DNA of 64,000 nucleotides from Lactobacillus amylovorus DSM 20531 (GTDB lineage: Bacteria > Bacillota > Bacilli > Lactobacillales > Lactobacillaceae): NCBI RefSeq assembly GCF_002706375.1, contig NZ_CP017706.1, positions 496,001-560,000 of the forward strand. The letters run 5' to 3'. The notes beneath the pieces are model-generated. The model ran no database searches and was not told the DNA's origin. It saw only the letters and a program-made list of their open reading frames with translations. Below, in pieces: positions 9,490-18,138 of this stretch. A program made the translations under genes and the position numbers. Each line of letters opens with the position of its first letter. Positions within the stretch are counted from its first letter, which is position 1.

Positions 9490-9713
9490 CAAAAAAGCTC
9501 CGTCCCAGTAGGGACGAAGCTTCGCGGTACCACCCTAGTTTGGACATAGTATGTCCACACTTAAGCTTTCGTTAACGGTGAAATACCGGAATGGGTTAGA
9601 TTCTACTCCCAAGATGAAATTCACAACTGCTTGTCTATCTTCTCTTTCAGCTTGTTAAAGAAGACTCTCTGTCTAGATAGCAACATTGTTACTAGTCTTG
9701 ATCTTAGTAATTA
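9490..9713 (-). promoter_or_regulatory. T-box riboswitch (tRNA-Phe) ahead of pheST
   Basis: The reverse strand carries the conserved T-box core AGGGTGGTACCGCG (9523-9536), whose UGG-type bulge pairs with the free CCA end of uncharged tRNA. It is followed by the terminator AGCTCCGTCCC/GGGACGAAGCT with a T run (9490-9521). A TTC (9616-9618) in the upstream stem I region, within GAATTTCATC, is the likely Phe specifier. Uncharged tRNA-Phe should favour the antiterminator and raise pheST expression. Stem borders are approximate. Confidence 0.92.
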
Positions 9714-9719
9714 ACTAAT

Positions 9720-9748
9720 ATAATATTTCTTTTTTGGAATTCTTGCAA
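9720..9748 (-). promoter_or_regulatory. pheST promoter
   Basis: TTGCAA (9743-9748) and TATTAT (9720-9725) on the reverse strand have 17-bp spacing. They place the start near 9713, just ahead of the T-box. The -35 box is within 10 bp of the end of the HxlR gene. Confidence 0.75.
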
Positions 9749-9752
9749 GCTC

Positions 9753-10103
9753 CTAGGCCCACTTATCTGCCCAATCATGAACTTGATCAAAGACTGGCTT
9801 AAGGTCAGCCCCCTTTTCGGTCAAGCTATAGGAAATAATGCCTGTGTCTTTGTTAACAGTGCGCTTTACAATACCGTCTTGCTCAAGTTCTTTAAGACGC
9901 TCAACCAAAACACGGTCAGAGCAAGCTTCAATGCAGCGAACTAGATCCTTAAAACGCATATCCTCTGTGTCGCATAATGAGCTAATGATTAAGCCGTTCC
10001 ACTTCTTGCCGATTATTCTAAAGGCATTGATAAAGTGACTACACAATTCATAATCTTCCGGTTTACAAGGAGTTGTCTCCTTTTTTTCTTTAACTTCTTG
10101 CAT
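9753..10103 (-). CDS. HxlR-family transcriptional regulator
   Basis: A 116-residue winged helix-turn-helix regulator of the HxlR/MarR-like type. Typical elements are a Cys near the N-terminus (CSHFINAFRIIGKKW), the recognition region RFKDLVRCIEACSDRVLVERLKEL, and a wing with YSLTEKG followed by LKPVFDQVHDWADKW. HxlR proteins bind as dimers and often sense electrophiles or redox state through Cys. Cys residues occur near positions 13, 21, 44, 62 and 66. No obvious target gene is adjacent and its ligand is unknown. Confidence 0.85.
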   Translation of the reverse strand: MQEVKEKKETTPCKPEDYELCSHFINAFRIIGKKWNGLIISSLCDTEDMRFKDLVRCIEACSDRVLVERLKELEQDGIVKRTVNKDTGIISYSLTEKGADLKPVFDQVHDWADKWA

Positions 10104-10195
10104 AAGTAACTCTCCTATTCATTGGTATAATTCCAGTAAAAATATTATTATATTTTCTTATCTATTATAGAAAAACTACTTACTAATTACAAGTG

Positions 10196-10963
10196 CTAAG
10201 CAAAATGGTAAATCATAATGCCGGCAGCTACTGCCGCATTCAAAGATTCAGCCTTGCCCTTAATTGGAATATACAGCTTTTCATCGCTTAAACTAGCAAT
10301 AGTTTCGCTTACGCCATGTGCTTCGTTACCGATAATTAAAGCAAGTTGAGGCACCCTCTCAAAGTCTTGCAATTGCTTAGCTGATTTATCAAGCATGCTG
10401 GCATAAACAGGAATCGCAGAATCTTGGAAATCAGTGATGACGTCTGCTAAGCCGCGCTTAATCAAATCAATGTGGAATTGACTTCCTTGCATAGCGCGTT
10501 GCGTCTTAGGATTGTATAAGTCAGCACTTTCTGGTGACAAAACCACGCCATCAAAACCAGCGGCATCGGCAGTTCTAATGATCGTACCAACATTGCCTGG
10601 ATCAGCTAAATTATCAAGCAAGACCCATTTACCATAATTAAATGGAAATTCCTTAGGTTGATCGATCTTAAGTACCATGAAGATTTCTTGTGAATTCTTA
10701 GTGCTGCTCAAATGACGGGCAATTGCTTTATTGATTAAAATGACGTTTTTGCCATCTAAATCAATATCGTAGTCTTCGTTTACTTGATCAAAAGCTTCTT
10801 CTGTTCCTAAGACATATTGATATTTCTTGCCTGCTTTAACAGCTTCTTCAAACAAGTGAAACCCTTCAATTAAGTAGCGGTTTTCTTCATCACGATATTT
10901 CTTTTGCTTTAATTTAGCTAATTTTTTAATTGTTGCATTATTAACTGAACTAATTTGTTGCAT
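10196..10963 (-). CDS. SpoU/TrmH-family RNA 2'-O-methyltransferase
   Basis: A 255-residue SPOUT (trefoil-knot) methyltransferase that transfers a methyl group from SAM to ribose 2'-OH in rRNA or tRNA. The N-terminal L30e-like substrate-binding domain covers about residues 1-95. Motif 1 is seen as DNLADPGNVGTIIRTADAAG, motif 2 as LIIGNEAHGV, and motif 3 as YIPIKGKAESLNAAVAAGI. It resembles the YsgA/23S rRNA methyltransferase branch rather than RlmB, but the target nucleotide cannot be read from sequence. It is divergent from acyP across an 87-bp gap. Confidence 0.9.
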   Translation of the reverse strand: MQQISSVNNATIKKLAKLKQKKYRDEENRYLIEGFHLFEEAVKAGKKYQYVLGTEEAFDQVNEDYDIDLDGKNVILINKAIARHLSSTKNSQEIFMVLKIDQPKEFPFNYGKWVLLDNLADPGNVGTIIRTADAAGFDGVVLSPESADLYNPKTQRAMQGSQFHIDLIKRGLADVITDFQDSAIPVYASMLDKSAKQLQDFERVPQLALIIGNEAHGVSETIASLSDEKLYIPIKGKAESLNAAVAAGIMIYHFA

Positions 10964-11050
10964 AATTCTCTCCTTTTTGCTTCTCTCCCCATTATAATGG
11001 ATAATTGTATATAGAAAAAAGATAAATTAATTGAAAACGAGGCATTCACT

Positions 11051-11323
11051 ATGGAAACTAGAAAATTAGTTGTTTCGGGTTTAGTTCAAGGCGTAGGTTT
11101 TCGCTGGAGCACACAAATGCTGGCCAATAAAATGGGCATCCCCGGCACAGTAAGAAATAATTCAGACGGCACCGTAACTATTTACATCCAAGGCGAACCT
11201 AGCGAGCTTGATCGCTTTATTGAAAAATTGCCATCTGCATCAGGTTTTGCTCATATTGAAAACATTGACCAAGAATTAGCCTCAAATGTGGAAAAAATGC
11301 ATAGCTTTAATGTATTATATTAG
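11051..11323 (+). CDS. acyP: Acylphosphatase
   Basis: A 90-residue alpha/beta-sandwich enzyme that hydrolyses acyl phosphates such as acetyl phosphate. The catalytic loop is GLVQGVGFRWS (residues 10-20, Arg of the phosphate cradle), with the catalytic Asn in GTVRNNSDGTV (near residue 37). Length is standard. It sits 40 bp upstream of yidC on the same strand, an arrangement common in lactobacilli, and may share its transcript. Confidence 0.95.
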   Translation: METRKLVVSGLVQGVGFRWSTQMLANKMGIPGTVRNNSDGTVTIYIQGEPSELDRFIEKLPSASGFAHIENIDQELASNVEKMHSFNVLY

Positions 11324-11363
11324 AGATACATTTTTTAATAGAAACTAAGTGGTGATTATTTTA

Positions 11364-12332
11364 ATGAAAAAAATTAAGAGATATACAGGAGTATTGGCAC
11401 TCTTAGTAGTTGCTGCTCTTGTATTGAGTGCATGTGGCGCTACCAATAACCCTAATGTGGCTCCTCACAGCGGAATCTATGGTTGGGTTTACCAATGGTT
11501 AGGTCGTCCCTTGCAAAACATTATGATCCAAACTGCCCACATGATCGGCGGCGAAAATGGCGCTGGTTGGGGTATCGTGATCATTACTTTTGTCGTTCGT
11601 CTTACTTTGATGCCTCTTATGCTTGTACAACAAAATAAGAGCGTACGCCAACAAGAAAAAATGGCCCGTCTGCAGCCACAAATGAAGCTCATTCAAACTG
11701 CAATGAAGCATAAGGGAATTACCCCTGACCAACAAATGACCTTGTCAGGTTGGCAAAGAGAGCTATATTCAAAGAACCAAGTTTCTTTGACTGGCGGTAT
11801 GGGATGCTTGCCTTTGATTATTCAGTTGCCTATTATGTGGGGAATTTACCAAGCGGTATTTTACTCACCACAATTAGCGCACTCAACATTCTTTGGCATC
11901 TCCCTTAGTCAAAAATCAGTAGTTTTGGCGATCGTTGCGACTGTCTTCACAGTTATTCAAGGTTACATCTCATTGATCGGCATCCCTGAAGAACAAAAGA
12001 AGACAATGCAATCGATGATGATCGTTAACCCAATTATGACTTTATTCTTCAGTTTGTCATTCTCAGGTGCGTTAGCTTTATACTGGGCCGCAGGTAACTT
12101 GGTAATGATTATCCAGCAATTAATCGTCACCTTCGTCCTCACCCCTAAGGTTAAGCAACACGTGGCTGAAGAATTAAAGGAAAAGCCTGTTGAAGTAGTT
12201 GTTACCCAAGAAAAGGTTGATGCTTTATTCAATCCTAGCGGCGAAAGCAATACTGCTAATACCGAAGCTAAGAAAGAATTGCACCAAGATTTACGTAACC
12301 GCAACAAGGGTAAGCAACAAAGAAGAAAATAA
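11364..12332 (+). CDS. yidC: YidC/OxaA membrane protein insertase (lipoprotein form)
   Basis: Inserts and folds membrane proteins, alone or with SecYEG. The start at 11364 gives 322 residues with a lipoprotein signal peptide ending in the lipobox Leu-Ser-Ala-Cys, as in Gram-positive SpoIIIJ/YidC. Five transmembrane segments follow. A conserved cytosolic loop (QNKSVRQQEKMARLQPQ) and a hydrophobic-groove region with the basic Arg near residue 75 are visible. The tail is strongly basic (RNRNKGKQQRRK), the feature that lets YidC2-type paralogues contact ribosomes. A second paralogue is expected elsewhere in the genome. Confidence 0.95.
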   Translation: MKKIKRYTGVLALLVVAALVLSACGATNNPNVAPHSGIYGWVYQWLGRPLQNIMIQTAHMIGGENGAGWGIVIITFVVRLTLMPLMLVQQNKSVRQQEKMARLQPQMKLIQTAMKHKGITPDQQMTLSGWQRELYSKNQVSLTGGMGCLPLIIQLPIMWGIYQAVFYSPQLAHSTFFGISLSQKSVVLAIVATVFTVIQGYISLIGIPEEQKKTMQSMMIVNPIMTLFFSLSFSGALALYWAAGNLVMIIQQLIVTFVLTPKVKQHVAEELKEKPVEVVVTQEKVDALFNPSGESNTANTEAKKELHQDLRNRNKGKQQRRK

Positions 12333-12341
12333 TTAAGATAC

Positions 12342-12379
12342 AAAAAAAGGATCTGGAAAATTCCAGGTCCTATTTTTTT
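12342..12379. terminator. Bidirectional terminator between yidC and the histidine kinase
   Basis: The stem AGGATCTGGAA/TTCCAGGTCCT has A and T runs on both sides and serves the two convergent genes. The T run on the forward strand overlaps the end of the kinase gene. Confidence 0.85.
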
Positions 12380-13964
12380 ACTTCAAAATGCCATCTGGCA
12401 CATCATTTTTATGTTTTTCTGCTTCAATCTTTCGTAATTCAGCGGCACGCTTTTTAGAAAGAACTGGGAAGACCATCTTAAATTGACTGCCTTGCCCTTC
12501 TACAGATTCAACACTGATTTCGCCCTTATAACTATCAACTAATTTTTGAGCGATTGATAAACCTAAACCATTACCGCCTTTTTCACGGGTTCTGGCCTTG
12601 TCCACTCTATAGAAGCGATTAAAGATCTTCTTTTGATCTTCTGGTGAAATACCTTCACCGAAGTCTTGCACCATGATGCTGACTTCTTTTTTGGTTACAC
12701 CGGCAGAAACATTGATCTGCTTACGATCCGTTGAGTATTTAATACCATTATCGATCAAAATGACCAATAGTTGTTCAAGGTGACCGTGATACATTTGAAT
12801 CTCAGTATCATCAGGCAAGTCATCCTCATCAAGCTGAATCTTAAAGTCAGGGTGAACCATTGCCAAATCAGAAACAACTCTCCGTACTACTTCATTGACG
12901 TTAGTTATTTCATATGGATATTGCACATCAATTTGTTCAGCTCTAGTCAAATCAAGCATTTCTTGGATCAGGTGCTTCATTCGATCAGCTTCTTGCAATG
13001 AGGCCTTGATTGATTCATCCAAAATTTGCGGATCATCCTTGCCCCAACGCTCCAGCATGTTTAAGTGTCCTTCAATTACGGCAACAGGGGTCCGCAATTC
13101 GTGAGAAACATCCCCAACAAACTGCTTTTGCTGTTCAATATAACTCTGCATTCGATCCAGCATCTGGTTGATAGAACTGGCCAGCTCTGCTAATTCATCG
13201 TCACGATTAAGCGGCTTAATTCTGGCCTCACTATTTGGATCAGCATTAACTTCCTTAGCCACTTTAGACATCGTCTTAATCGGTCTAACAACATTGACTA
13301 CCAAGACATATGAAATAGCCACAAAGAAGATAATTGCAATCAGCGAAATAATCAGCATCCAGTGCAGCAAGTTGCTCATCAAATGGTTGTAATACGTCAT
13401 TTTATTTGAGACAACCACATACCCAGTCAATTTATTATTAACGGACGAGTACACCTTTTGGTAGGTGACTAGAGTCGTTTTATTATTTCGTTTAACCTGT
13501 ACTACCCTGCGATTACCCTTAAAAGGACTAAACTTTGGCGTCGTATCACCATTGGCAAAGACAACCTCGTTATGCCGATTGTAGACAGCTACGTTAATAT
13601 CAGGATTGGATATTAAAGAAATCAGGTTGTCGCTAAAGGCATTGTTCCGCGTATCTTTGCTGCTAATGGCAGGACCGCCGTTCAAGATTCGCCTTGTAGA
13701 TGGCGATAGCGACGGAATGACATTCGAAATCTCCAACTCATCTGGAATCGAACTTAACGTCCGCTCAAGCGTAACCACTACATTGTCGGAAGTTTCTTCC
13801 TGCTGGTACATCGATTGCTTACTTACAATTTGATAAACCACAACTGAAAATAAGACAAAAGAGACCGTAATCGTCAACGCAACGATACTTACCCATCGCA
13901 CAATTAACGATGAATGTTTGGTCTCTTTAGCTCTATCTCTTTTATTCTTGATCATCATCTTCAT
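12378..13964 (-). CDS. Membrane sensor histidine kinase (ArlS-like)
   Basis: A 528-residue sensor kinase. TM1 is at about residues 20-46, an extracellular sensing domain at 47-198, TM2 at about 200-225, and a HAMP linker at 226-280. HisKA follows with phospho-acceptor His288 in DVSHELRTP, then a HATPase domain with N (VILIDNGIKYS), G1 (DFGEGI) and G2 (GGNGLGLSIA) boxes. It overlaps the response-regulator gene by 23 bp and is translated with it. Gene context matches the L. acidophilus LBA1524/1525 pair, reported to affect acid tolerance; that link is by synteny from memory, not tested here. Confidence 0.92.
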   Translation of the reverse strand: MKMMIKNKRDRAKETKHSSLIVRWVSIVALTITVSFVLFSVVVYQIVSKQSMYQQEETSDNVVVTLERTLSSIPDELEISNVIPSLSPSTRRILNGGPAISSKDTRNNAFSDNLISLISNPDINVAVYNRHNEVVFANGDTTPKFSPFKGNRRVVQVKRNNKTTLVTYQKVYSSVNNKLTGYVVVSNKMTYYNHLMSNLLHWMLIISLIAIIFFVAISYVLVVNVVRPIKTMSKVAKEVNADPNSEARIKPLNRDDELAELASSINQMLDRMQSYIEQQKQFVGDVSHELRTPVAVIEGHLNMLERWGKDDPQILDESIKASLQEADRMKHLIQEMLDLTRAEQIDVQYPYEITNVNEVVRRVVSDLAMVHPDFKIQLDEDDLPDDTEIQMYHGHLEQLLVILIDNGIKYSTDRKQINVSAGVTKKEVSIMVQDFGEGISPEDQKKIFNRFYRVDKARTREKGGNGLGLSIAQKLVDSYKGEISVESVEGQGSQFKMVFPVLSKKRAAELRKIEAEKHKNDVPDGILK

Positions 13965-14658
13965 CTCTTACCATGTATCCAGTACCACGTACTGTCTTGA
14001 TGTAAGATGGTTGACCTGGTACATCGATCTTGTTACGCAAGTAACGAACGTAAACTTCGACCACGTTAGTTTCGATGTTTGATTCAGGTCCCCAAATCTT
14101 GTTCAACAATTGATCACGACTAACAACGTTGTTCTTATTTTCGATCAATGTCATGAGTAAGTTGTATTCACGTTTAGTTAAATCAATTGCCTTACCGTCA
14201 CCGCGGTGAACAATTCTATTAGCAGTTTCAATAGTCAAGTCCTTGAACTTAACAATCTTTTGCTTAGCAACAGTTACCTTAGAAGCATCCTTTTCAATCT
14301 TTACACGACGCAAAACGGCACGTAAACGTGCAAGAAGTTCTTCAATTGCAAATGGTTTAACGATATAGTCATCAGCACCGTGATCTAGGCCTGATACACG
14401 GTCAATAACAGAGTCACGTGCAGTCATCATGATGATAGGAGTAGTCTTAACTTGACGTACACGACGAGCAATTTCCAAACCGTTTAAATCTGGAAGCATT
14501 AAGTCAAGTAAAATTGCATCAAAATCTTGGGAAAGGGCATCGTCCAAACCCTTACGGCCGTTGTTTTCTACTACGGTTTCATAATTTTCGTGTTGTAATT
14601 CGAGCTCTACAAAGCGAGCCAAGTTTTTTTCATCTTCAATAATCAGAATTTTTGCCAT
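13942..14658 (-). CDS. OmpR/PhoB-family response regulator (ArlR-like)
   Basis: A 238-residue regulator. The receiver domain (1-120) has the acidic pocket IIEDE, phospho-acceptor Asp52 in LLDLMLPD and Lys in the VKPF switch motif. A winged-helix DNA-binding domain (about 135-230) follows, with TKREYNLLMTLIENKNNVVSRDQLL and VRTVRGTGYMV. It is the first gene of the two-gene operon with the kinase. The start follows CTGAGATAAG, a weak ribosome-binding site. Confidence 0.95.
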   Translation of the reverse strand: MAKILIIEDEKNLARFVELELQHENYETVVENNGRKGLDDALSQDFDAILLDLMLPDLNGLEIARRVRQVKTTPIIMMTARDSVIDRVSGLDHGADDYIVKPFAIEELLARLRAVLRRVKIEKDASKVTVAKQKIVKFKDLTIETANRIVHRGDGKAIDLTKREYNLLMTLIENKNNVVSRDQLLNKIWGPESNIETNVVEVYVRYLRNKIDVPGQPSYIKTVRGTGYMVRDEDDDQE

Positions 14659-14769
14659 CTTATCTCAGTTCCTCATAGATCAATTTATTCTTTTAATACT
14701 AATAAATTAATTAAAAAATACTTTTATAATTAAAGGATACTTTAAAAACCGCTCTAAAACAAGATTAAA

Positions 14770-14801
14770 AAACAATCAAAGTTAAAATTCTTTGATTGTT
14801 T
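14770..14801 (-). terminator. Terminator after yceD
   Basis: A perfect 12-bp stem AAACAATCAAAG/CTTTGATTGTTT with a T-rich run on the reverse strand ends the long yqeG-yceD operon before the two-component genes. Confidence 0.9.
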
Positions 14802-14815
14802 CGATAATTTTGTTA

Positions 14816-15373
14816 CTATTTTTTATCGTTTTTGTCATCTTGATTATCAAGCAAGACTTTCAGCTTAGCAAAAGCTGGGTTAACTTGATTCTTCTTACCT
14901 TCATCAAAGGCAGATTCAGAGATAACTTCCCAGCCATTACCTTCTGGGAAAATATTCTTTTCCTTTTCTTCCGGTGTCAAAATAGTAGTTGGAATATTCA
15001 GCAACATATTATCTTCAACAGCAGTTTGCAAATCAATAACATCATTATCTACTTGTACGATTGTGTCATTATCCTCTAATTCTTCCTTTGTAGGCTTGCG
15101 ATCAATGTAGTTTTCTACAAAAGTGAAGTCTTCTTGATAATCAACCGGTTTTAAGCTTCTACTAGATGGAACTGTTAAGTCAGCTGTGATATGAAAATTG
15201 CCGGTTACAAATGGTTCTTGATAGAACAAGTCTCCTGATAGATGCACATTCTTGGCATCAATCAAAAGTTCCTTACTTCGCTTGAAAAATTCTGGGCGCA
15301 TCTCTACATCACGTTCGATATGAGTAAGTGGCTCAGAAGCATTTTTTATTTTAGAAAAACTAATTTCTAACAT
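14816..15373 (-). CDS. YceD/DUF177 family protein
   Basis: A 185-residue protein of the YceD (DUF177) family, usually linked to 23S rRNA and large-subunit maturation and commonly next to rpmF. It has the N-terminal LEISFSKIKNASEPLTHIE pattern and the central GDLFYQEPFVTGNFHITADLTVPSSRSLKPVDY segment. Many relatives have a Cys-x-x-Cys pair here, but this one lacks the cysteines. rpmF is absent downstream, where a terminator follows directly. Last gene of the operon, 1 bp after tmcAL. Confidence 0.8.
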   Translation of the reverse strand: MLEISFSKIKNASEPLTHIERDVEMRPEFFKRSKELLIDAKNVHLSGDLFYQEPFVTGNFHITADLTVPSSRSLKPVDYQEDFTFVENYIDRKPTKEELEDNDTIVQVDNDVIDLQTAVEDNMLLNIPTTILTPEEKEKNIFPEGNGWEVISESAFDEGKKNQVNPAFAKLKVLLDNQDDKNDKK

Positions 15374-15374
15374 A

Positions 15375-16526
15375 TTACACCTCTATTGGACGTCGGCCAA
15401 AGTTTTGGTCAACTCCCATTATTTGTTCAAATAAACGATCGGTTCTAACTTGAAGTGCAAGAGAACCATCTTTTGCGCTTCTCTTATCAACCTTAGAAAT
15501 AATTTCCGTTTGGAAATTTTTACGATTATCTTTTAAAAAATTACGTCCAATTTTACTAAAGCCCAAAAGCATTAGTGATTCATGATTAAAGCTAGCAATC
15601 ATGTCATCTTGCGTCACGTTTAACAGAGTGTATAAACTCAGACGGCGCAAACGAGAATAAGTATACCGCTTAGACTTGATTCTGCGCAAGAATTCAGTGA
15701 AATCACGCGACAAGTGAATTTCTTGCTTCATCTTGTATTCGAGTCCTTCACTCATTTGATAGATTTGACGCAAATCTTCCACTGAAGAAGATTCAATGCG
15801 GTATTTCAAAAATGGATACAATAAGTTCCAGTTAGGATATACTTTTTGCTTGCTTAAAACTGCGGCTTCGGCTTTAGGCATCCAATACTTCAAGTTGCTG
15901 GTATCTTCTCCGTGTAAAAGCAAGTTACGAATTGCGCTGGCACTTTGCACAACGCCACTGCGTTGCAATAAATCATCGTGGCCTGCACCGATTCGATTGA
16001 TGGGATGCAACTTTAAAGGTGAGCCAAGATTGTAGTTAGCCACGGAATAAGCTAAACCCAAAATGGCATTAGGTTGATTAATTTCATGGCCTACTTCTCG
16101 AGCTACCATTTGATTATATTGAGTTGAATAGGTCTGACTATAATCCTTAAAGTCCATATGATTTTTGGGAATTTCCGCAATCTTGCCACCAAGATAGGCA
16201 AAATTCAAGTTAGCATCTTCAACCCCAAATACTAAATCTGTGACGCCCAATTTAGATAATTGCTCGATATTACCTAATGAAAATAGGTCAGCTGGTTCAA
16301 CTGCCGTAGAAAAAGGCGTTTCAAATACTAAATCGGCACCAGATTGCAAAGCGGCTTTGGCGCGCTCCCACTTGCTCATAATGGCCATTTCGCCACGTTG
16401 AACGTAGTTGCCTGACATAATAACGACGATAGGATCATTTTGGGCAATTAAGCGTGCCTGATTTAATAAAAATTCGTGACCACTATGGAAAGGATTAAAT
16501 TCTGAAATAATCCCCACAACGCTCAT
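15375..16526 (-). CDS. tmcAL: tRNA(Met) cytidine acetate ligase
   Basis: A 383-residue nucleotidyltransferase-like enzyme (formerly YlbM) that makes N4-acetylcytidine at the wobble base of elongator tRNA-Met from acetate and ATP. The HxGH-type motif is [12 protein letters not shown] at residues 10-21. The conserved [22 protein letters not shown] segment and LVFETPF follow. It lies in the conserved run rsfS-tmcAL-yceD, a few bases from each neighbour. Confidence 0.9.
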   Translation of the reverse strand: MSVVGIISEFNPFHSGHEFLLNQARLIAQNDPIVVIMSGNYVQRGEMAIMSKWERAKAALQSGADLVFETPFSTAVEPADLFSLGNIEQLSKLGVTDLVFGVEDANLNFAYLGGKIAEIPKNHMDFKDYSQTYSTQYNQMVAREVGHEINQPNAILGLAYSVANYNLGSPLKLHPINRIGAGHDDLLQRSGVVQSASAIRNLLLHGEDTSNLKYWMPKAEAAVLSKQKVYPNWNLLYPFLKYRIESSSVEDLRQIYQMSEGLEYKMKQEIHLSRDFTEFLRRIKSKRYTYSRLRRLSLYTLLNVTQDDMIASFNHESLMLLGFSKIGRNFLKDNRKNFQTEIISKVDKRSAKDGSLALQVRTDRLFEQIMGVDQNFGRRPIEV

Positions 16527-16531
16527 TTTTA

Positions 16532-16879
16532 TTAGTCTTCCTTTAATTCAACTTGCTTACCATTAGCCCAAAGTTTTTCAAGGTTGTAAAACTCACGTGC
16601 TTCCTTGGTAAAGATGTTAACTACAACGTCGCCTAAGTCTACTAAAAGCCAGTTAGAGTCTCTAGTACCTTCGATGCGGTAATCAGTGTAGTTGTTTTGG
16701 TGAGCTTCATCAACAATTGAGTTAACAATAGCGTGAAGTTGACGGTTTGAACCTGCACTAGTAATTACGTAGTAATCCGCTAAAATACTGATTCCGCGCA
16801 TATCATAAGCTTCGGTATCTTCACCGTGACGATCGCTAATAGCTTTAGTAGTAAAATCTAAAATTTCTTGACTAGTCAA
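16532..16879 (-). CDS. rsfS: Ribosomal silencing factor RsfS
   Basis: A 115-residue RsfS/Iojap protein that binds L14 on the 50S subunit and blocks joining with 30S when nutrients are short. Recognisable blocks are [43 protein letters not shown] and [10 protein letters not shown]. It follows yqeK by 21 bp in the conserved nadD-yqeK-rsfS order. Confidence 0.96.
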   Translation of the reverse strand: MTSQEILDFTTKAISDRHGEDTEAYDMRGISILADYYVITSAGSNRQLHAIVNSIVDEAHQNNYTDYRIEGTRDSNWLLVDLGDVVVNIFTKEAREFYNLEKLWANGKQVELKED

Positions 16880-16900
16880 ATTTTTTCTCCTTTGTTTTTA

Positions 16901-17494
16901 TTATTTAGTACTCCAAACATTATATGCTGCTATAGTGCGTGGATAAATTCTTTTTCTCTTTTCAACTAAAAACTCTAAGGTGTGTGCTAACTGATAGCCG
17001 ACACCTTCATCAATGTTGGCATAAGTGATTTTACGTGCTTCATCTACGCCAGGAAAATCACGCCCTGGTTCAATAAAGTCGGCCATAAAGACGATTTTGT
17101 CCAGCATGGTCATCTCAGTATCACCTGTGGTGTGACGACGCACTGCGGTCAAAATTTCATGATCTCTGATTTTTAGATCGTGTTCGATAAAGTAAGTCCC
17201 AACGATACCGTGCCAAATTGCACGATTCCAATTAAGCAAATCCTTGTCAAAATCTTGTTCCTTGATTACCTTACGGTATTCTTCAACGGAAACTTGTTTG
17301 GCATAATCATGTACAAAGCCAGCGAGTGCTGCCTTATCTTCATCATAGTGATTCAACTTTGCTAATTTACGGGCAGTTTCACTAACGCGAACGCAGTGCT
17401 TAAATCTCTTTTTGTCCATATTAGCTTTTTCTTTAGCAATAATTTCATCACTAGATAATGGTGAATAAGTCTTTTTAAATGTTAGTTTCGTCAA
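16901..17494 (-). CDS. yqeK: YqeK HD-domain Ap4A hydrolase
   Basis: HD-superfamily metallohydrolase; characterised YqeK proteins split Ap4A symmetrically into two ADP. The metal-binding residues are the H of KHCVRVSE, the HD of GFVHDYAK, the H of NRAIWHGIVGTYF and the D of VFMADFIEPGR. I prefer the TTG at 17494 (197 residues), because AAGGGG lies 7 bp upstream, over the more distal TTG at 17515. It overlaps nadD by 20 bp, implying translational coupling. Confidence 0.9.
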   Translation of the reverse strand: MTKLTFKKTYSPLSSDEIIAKEKANMDKKRFKHCVRVSETARKLAKLNHYDEDKAALAGFVHDYAKQVSVEEYRKVIKEQDFDKDLLNWNRAIWHGIVGTYFIEHDLKIRDHEILTAVRRHTTGDTEMTMLDKIVFMADFIEPGRDFPGVDEARKITYANIDEGVGYQLAHTLEFLVEKRKRIYPRTIAAYNVWSTK

Positions 17495-18128
17495 GGTAAA
17501 GCCCCTTTTCTTCAATATACTTTCTAACTGGTTCTGGTACCAAATATCTAATTGAAGTACCGGTAGCCACGGAGCGACGAATTGCAGTAGAACTCAAACG
17601 AATATCTGGCGCATCTACCCAAATCATTGGATATTGCGGATCTTGTGGATAGCCAGGGCGACGAATTCCGACCAGCGTAACCATTTTAGCCAGAGTAGGT
17701 GCTTCTTTCCAGGTATGGAAACTGTTAACTTGATCGCTTCCCATGATTAAATAGTAATTATTCTGTGGTGCTTTTTCCTTTAAGTAGCGCATTGTATCTA
17801 CAGTATAAGAAACGCCGCCACGGAACAATTCAAGCAATTTAACCCTAAACTTAGGATTATCACGAGTTGCCAAATCTAACATCGTCGCTCTATCTTTAGC
17901 TGATGTTAATGGTGCATTCTTGTGAGGTGGAATATTATCTGGCATAAACCAAACCTCATCCAAACGCAACTTAGTCATTGCTTGTTCGGCCGCAACCAAG
18001 TGAGCAATATGGACAGGATTAAAAGTACCGCCCATAATGCCGATTTGACGGCCTTTACCATTTTCACGTTCTAATTGAGCCTTAACTTCAGCAGCAGGTG
18101 CTTTTTCAATACATTTTGGATTTACCAT
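17475..18128 (-). CDS. nadD: Nicotinate-nucleotide adenylyltransferase
   Basis: Makes deamido-NAD from nicotinate mononucleotide and ATP. The nucleotidyltransferase motif GGTFNPVHIAHL begins near residue 33, WFMPDNIPPHK follows, and the C-terminal signature LSSTAIRRS is present. The N-terminal extension of about 28 residues before the first beta strand is longer than in the Bacillus enzyme but is common in lactobacilli. The ATG at 18128 has AGAGG 7 bp upstream. Confidence 0.95.
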   Translation of the reverse strand: MVNPKCIEKAPAAEVKAQLERENGKGRQIGIMGGTFNPVHIAHLVAAEQAMTKLRLDEVWFMPDNIPPHKNAPLTSAKDRATMLDLATRDNPKFRVKLLELFRGGVSYTVDTMRYLKEKAPQNNYYLIMGSDQVNSFHTWKEAPTLAKMVTLVGIRRPGYPQDPQYPMIWVDAPDIRLSSTAIRRSVATGTSIRYLVPEPVRKYIEEKGLYLDETNI

Positions 18129-18138
18129 ACGAAAACCT

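Noticed and set aside
9470-9547. An N-terminal extension of PheS.
   Set aside because: These codons lie inside the T-box terminator and antiterminator, and the ribosome-binding site is at the ATG at 9469.
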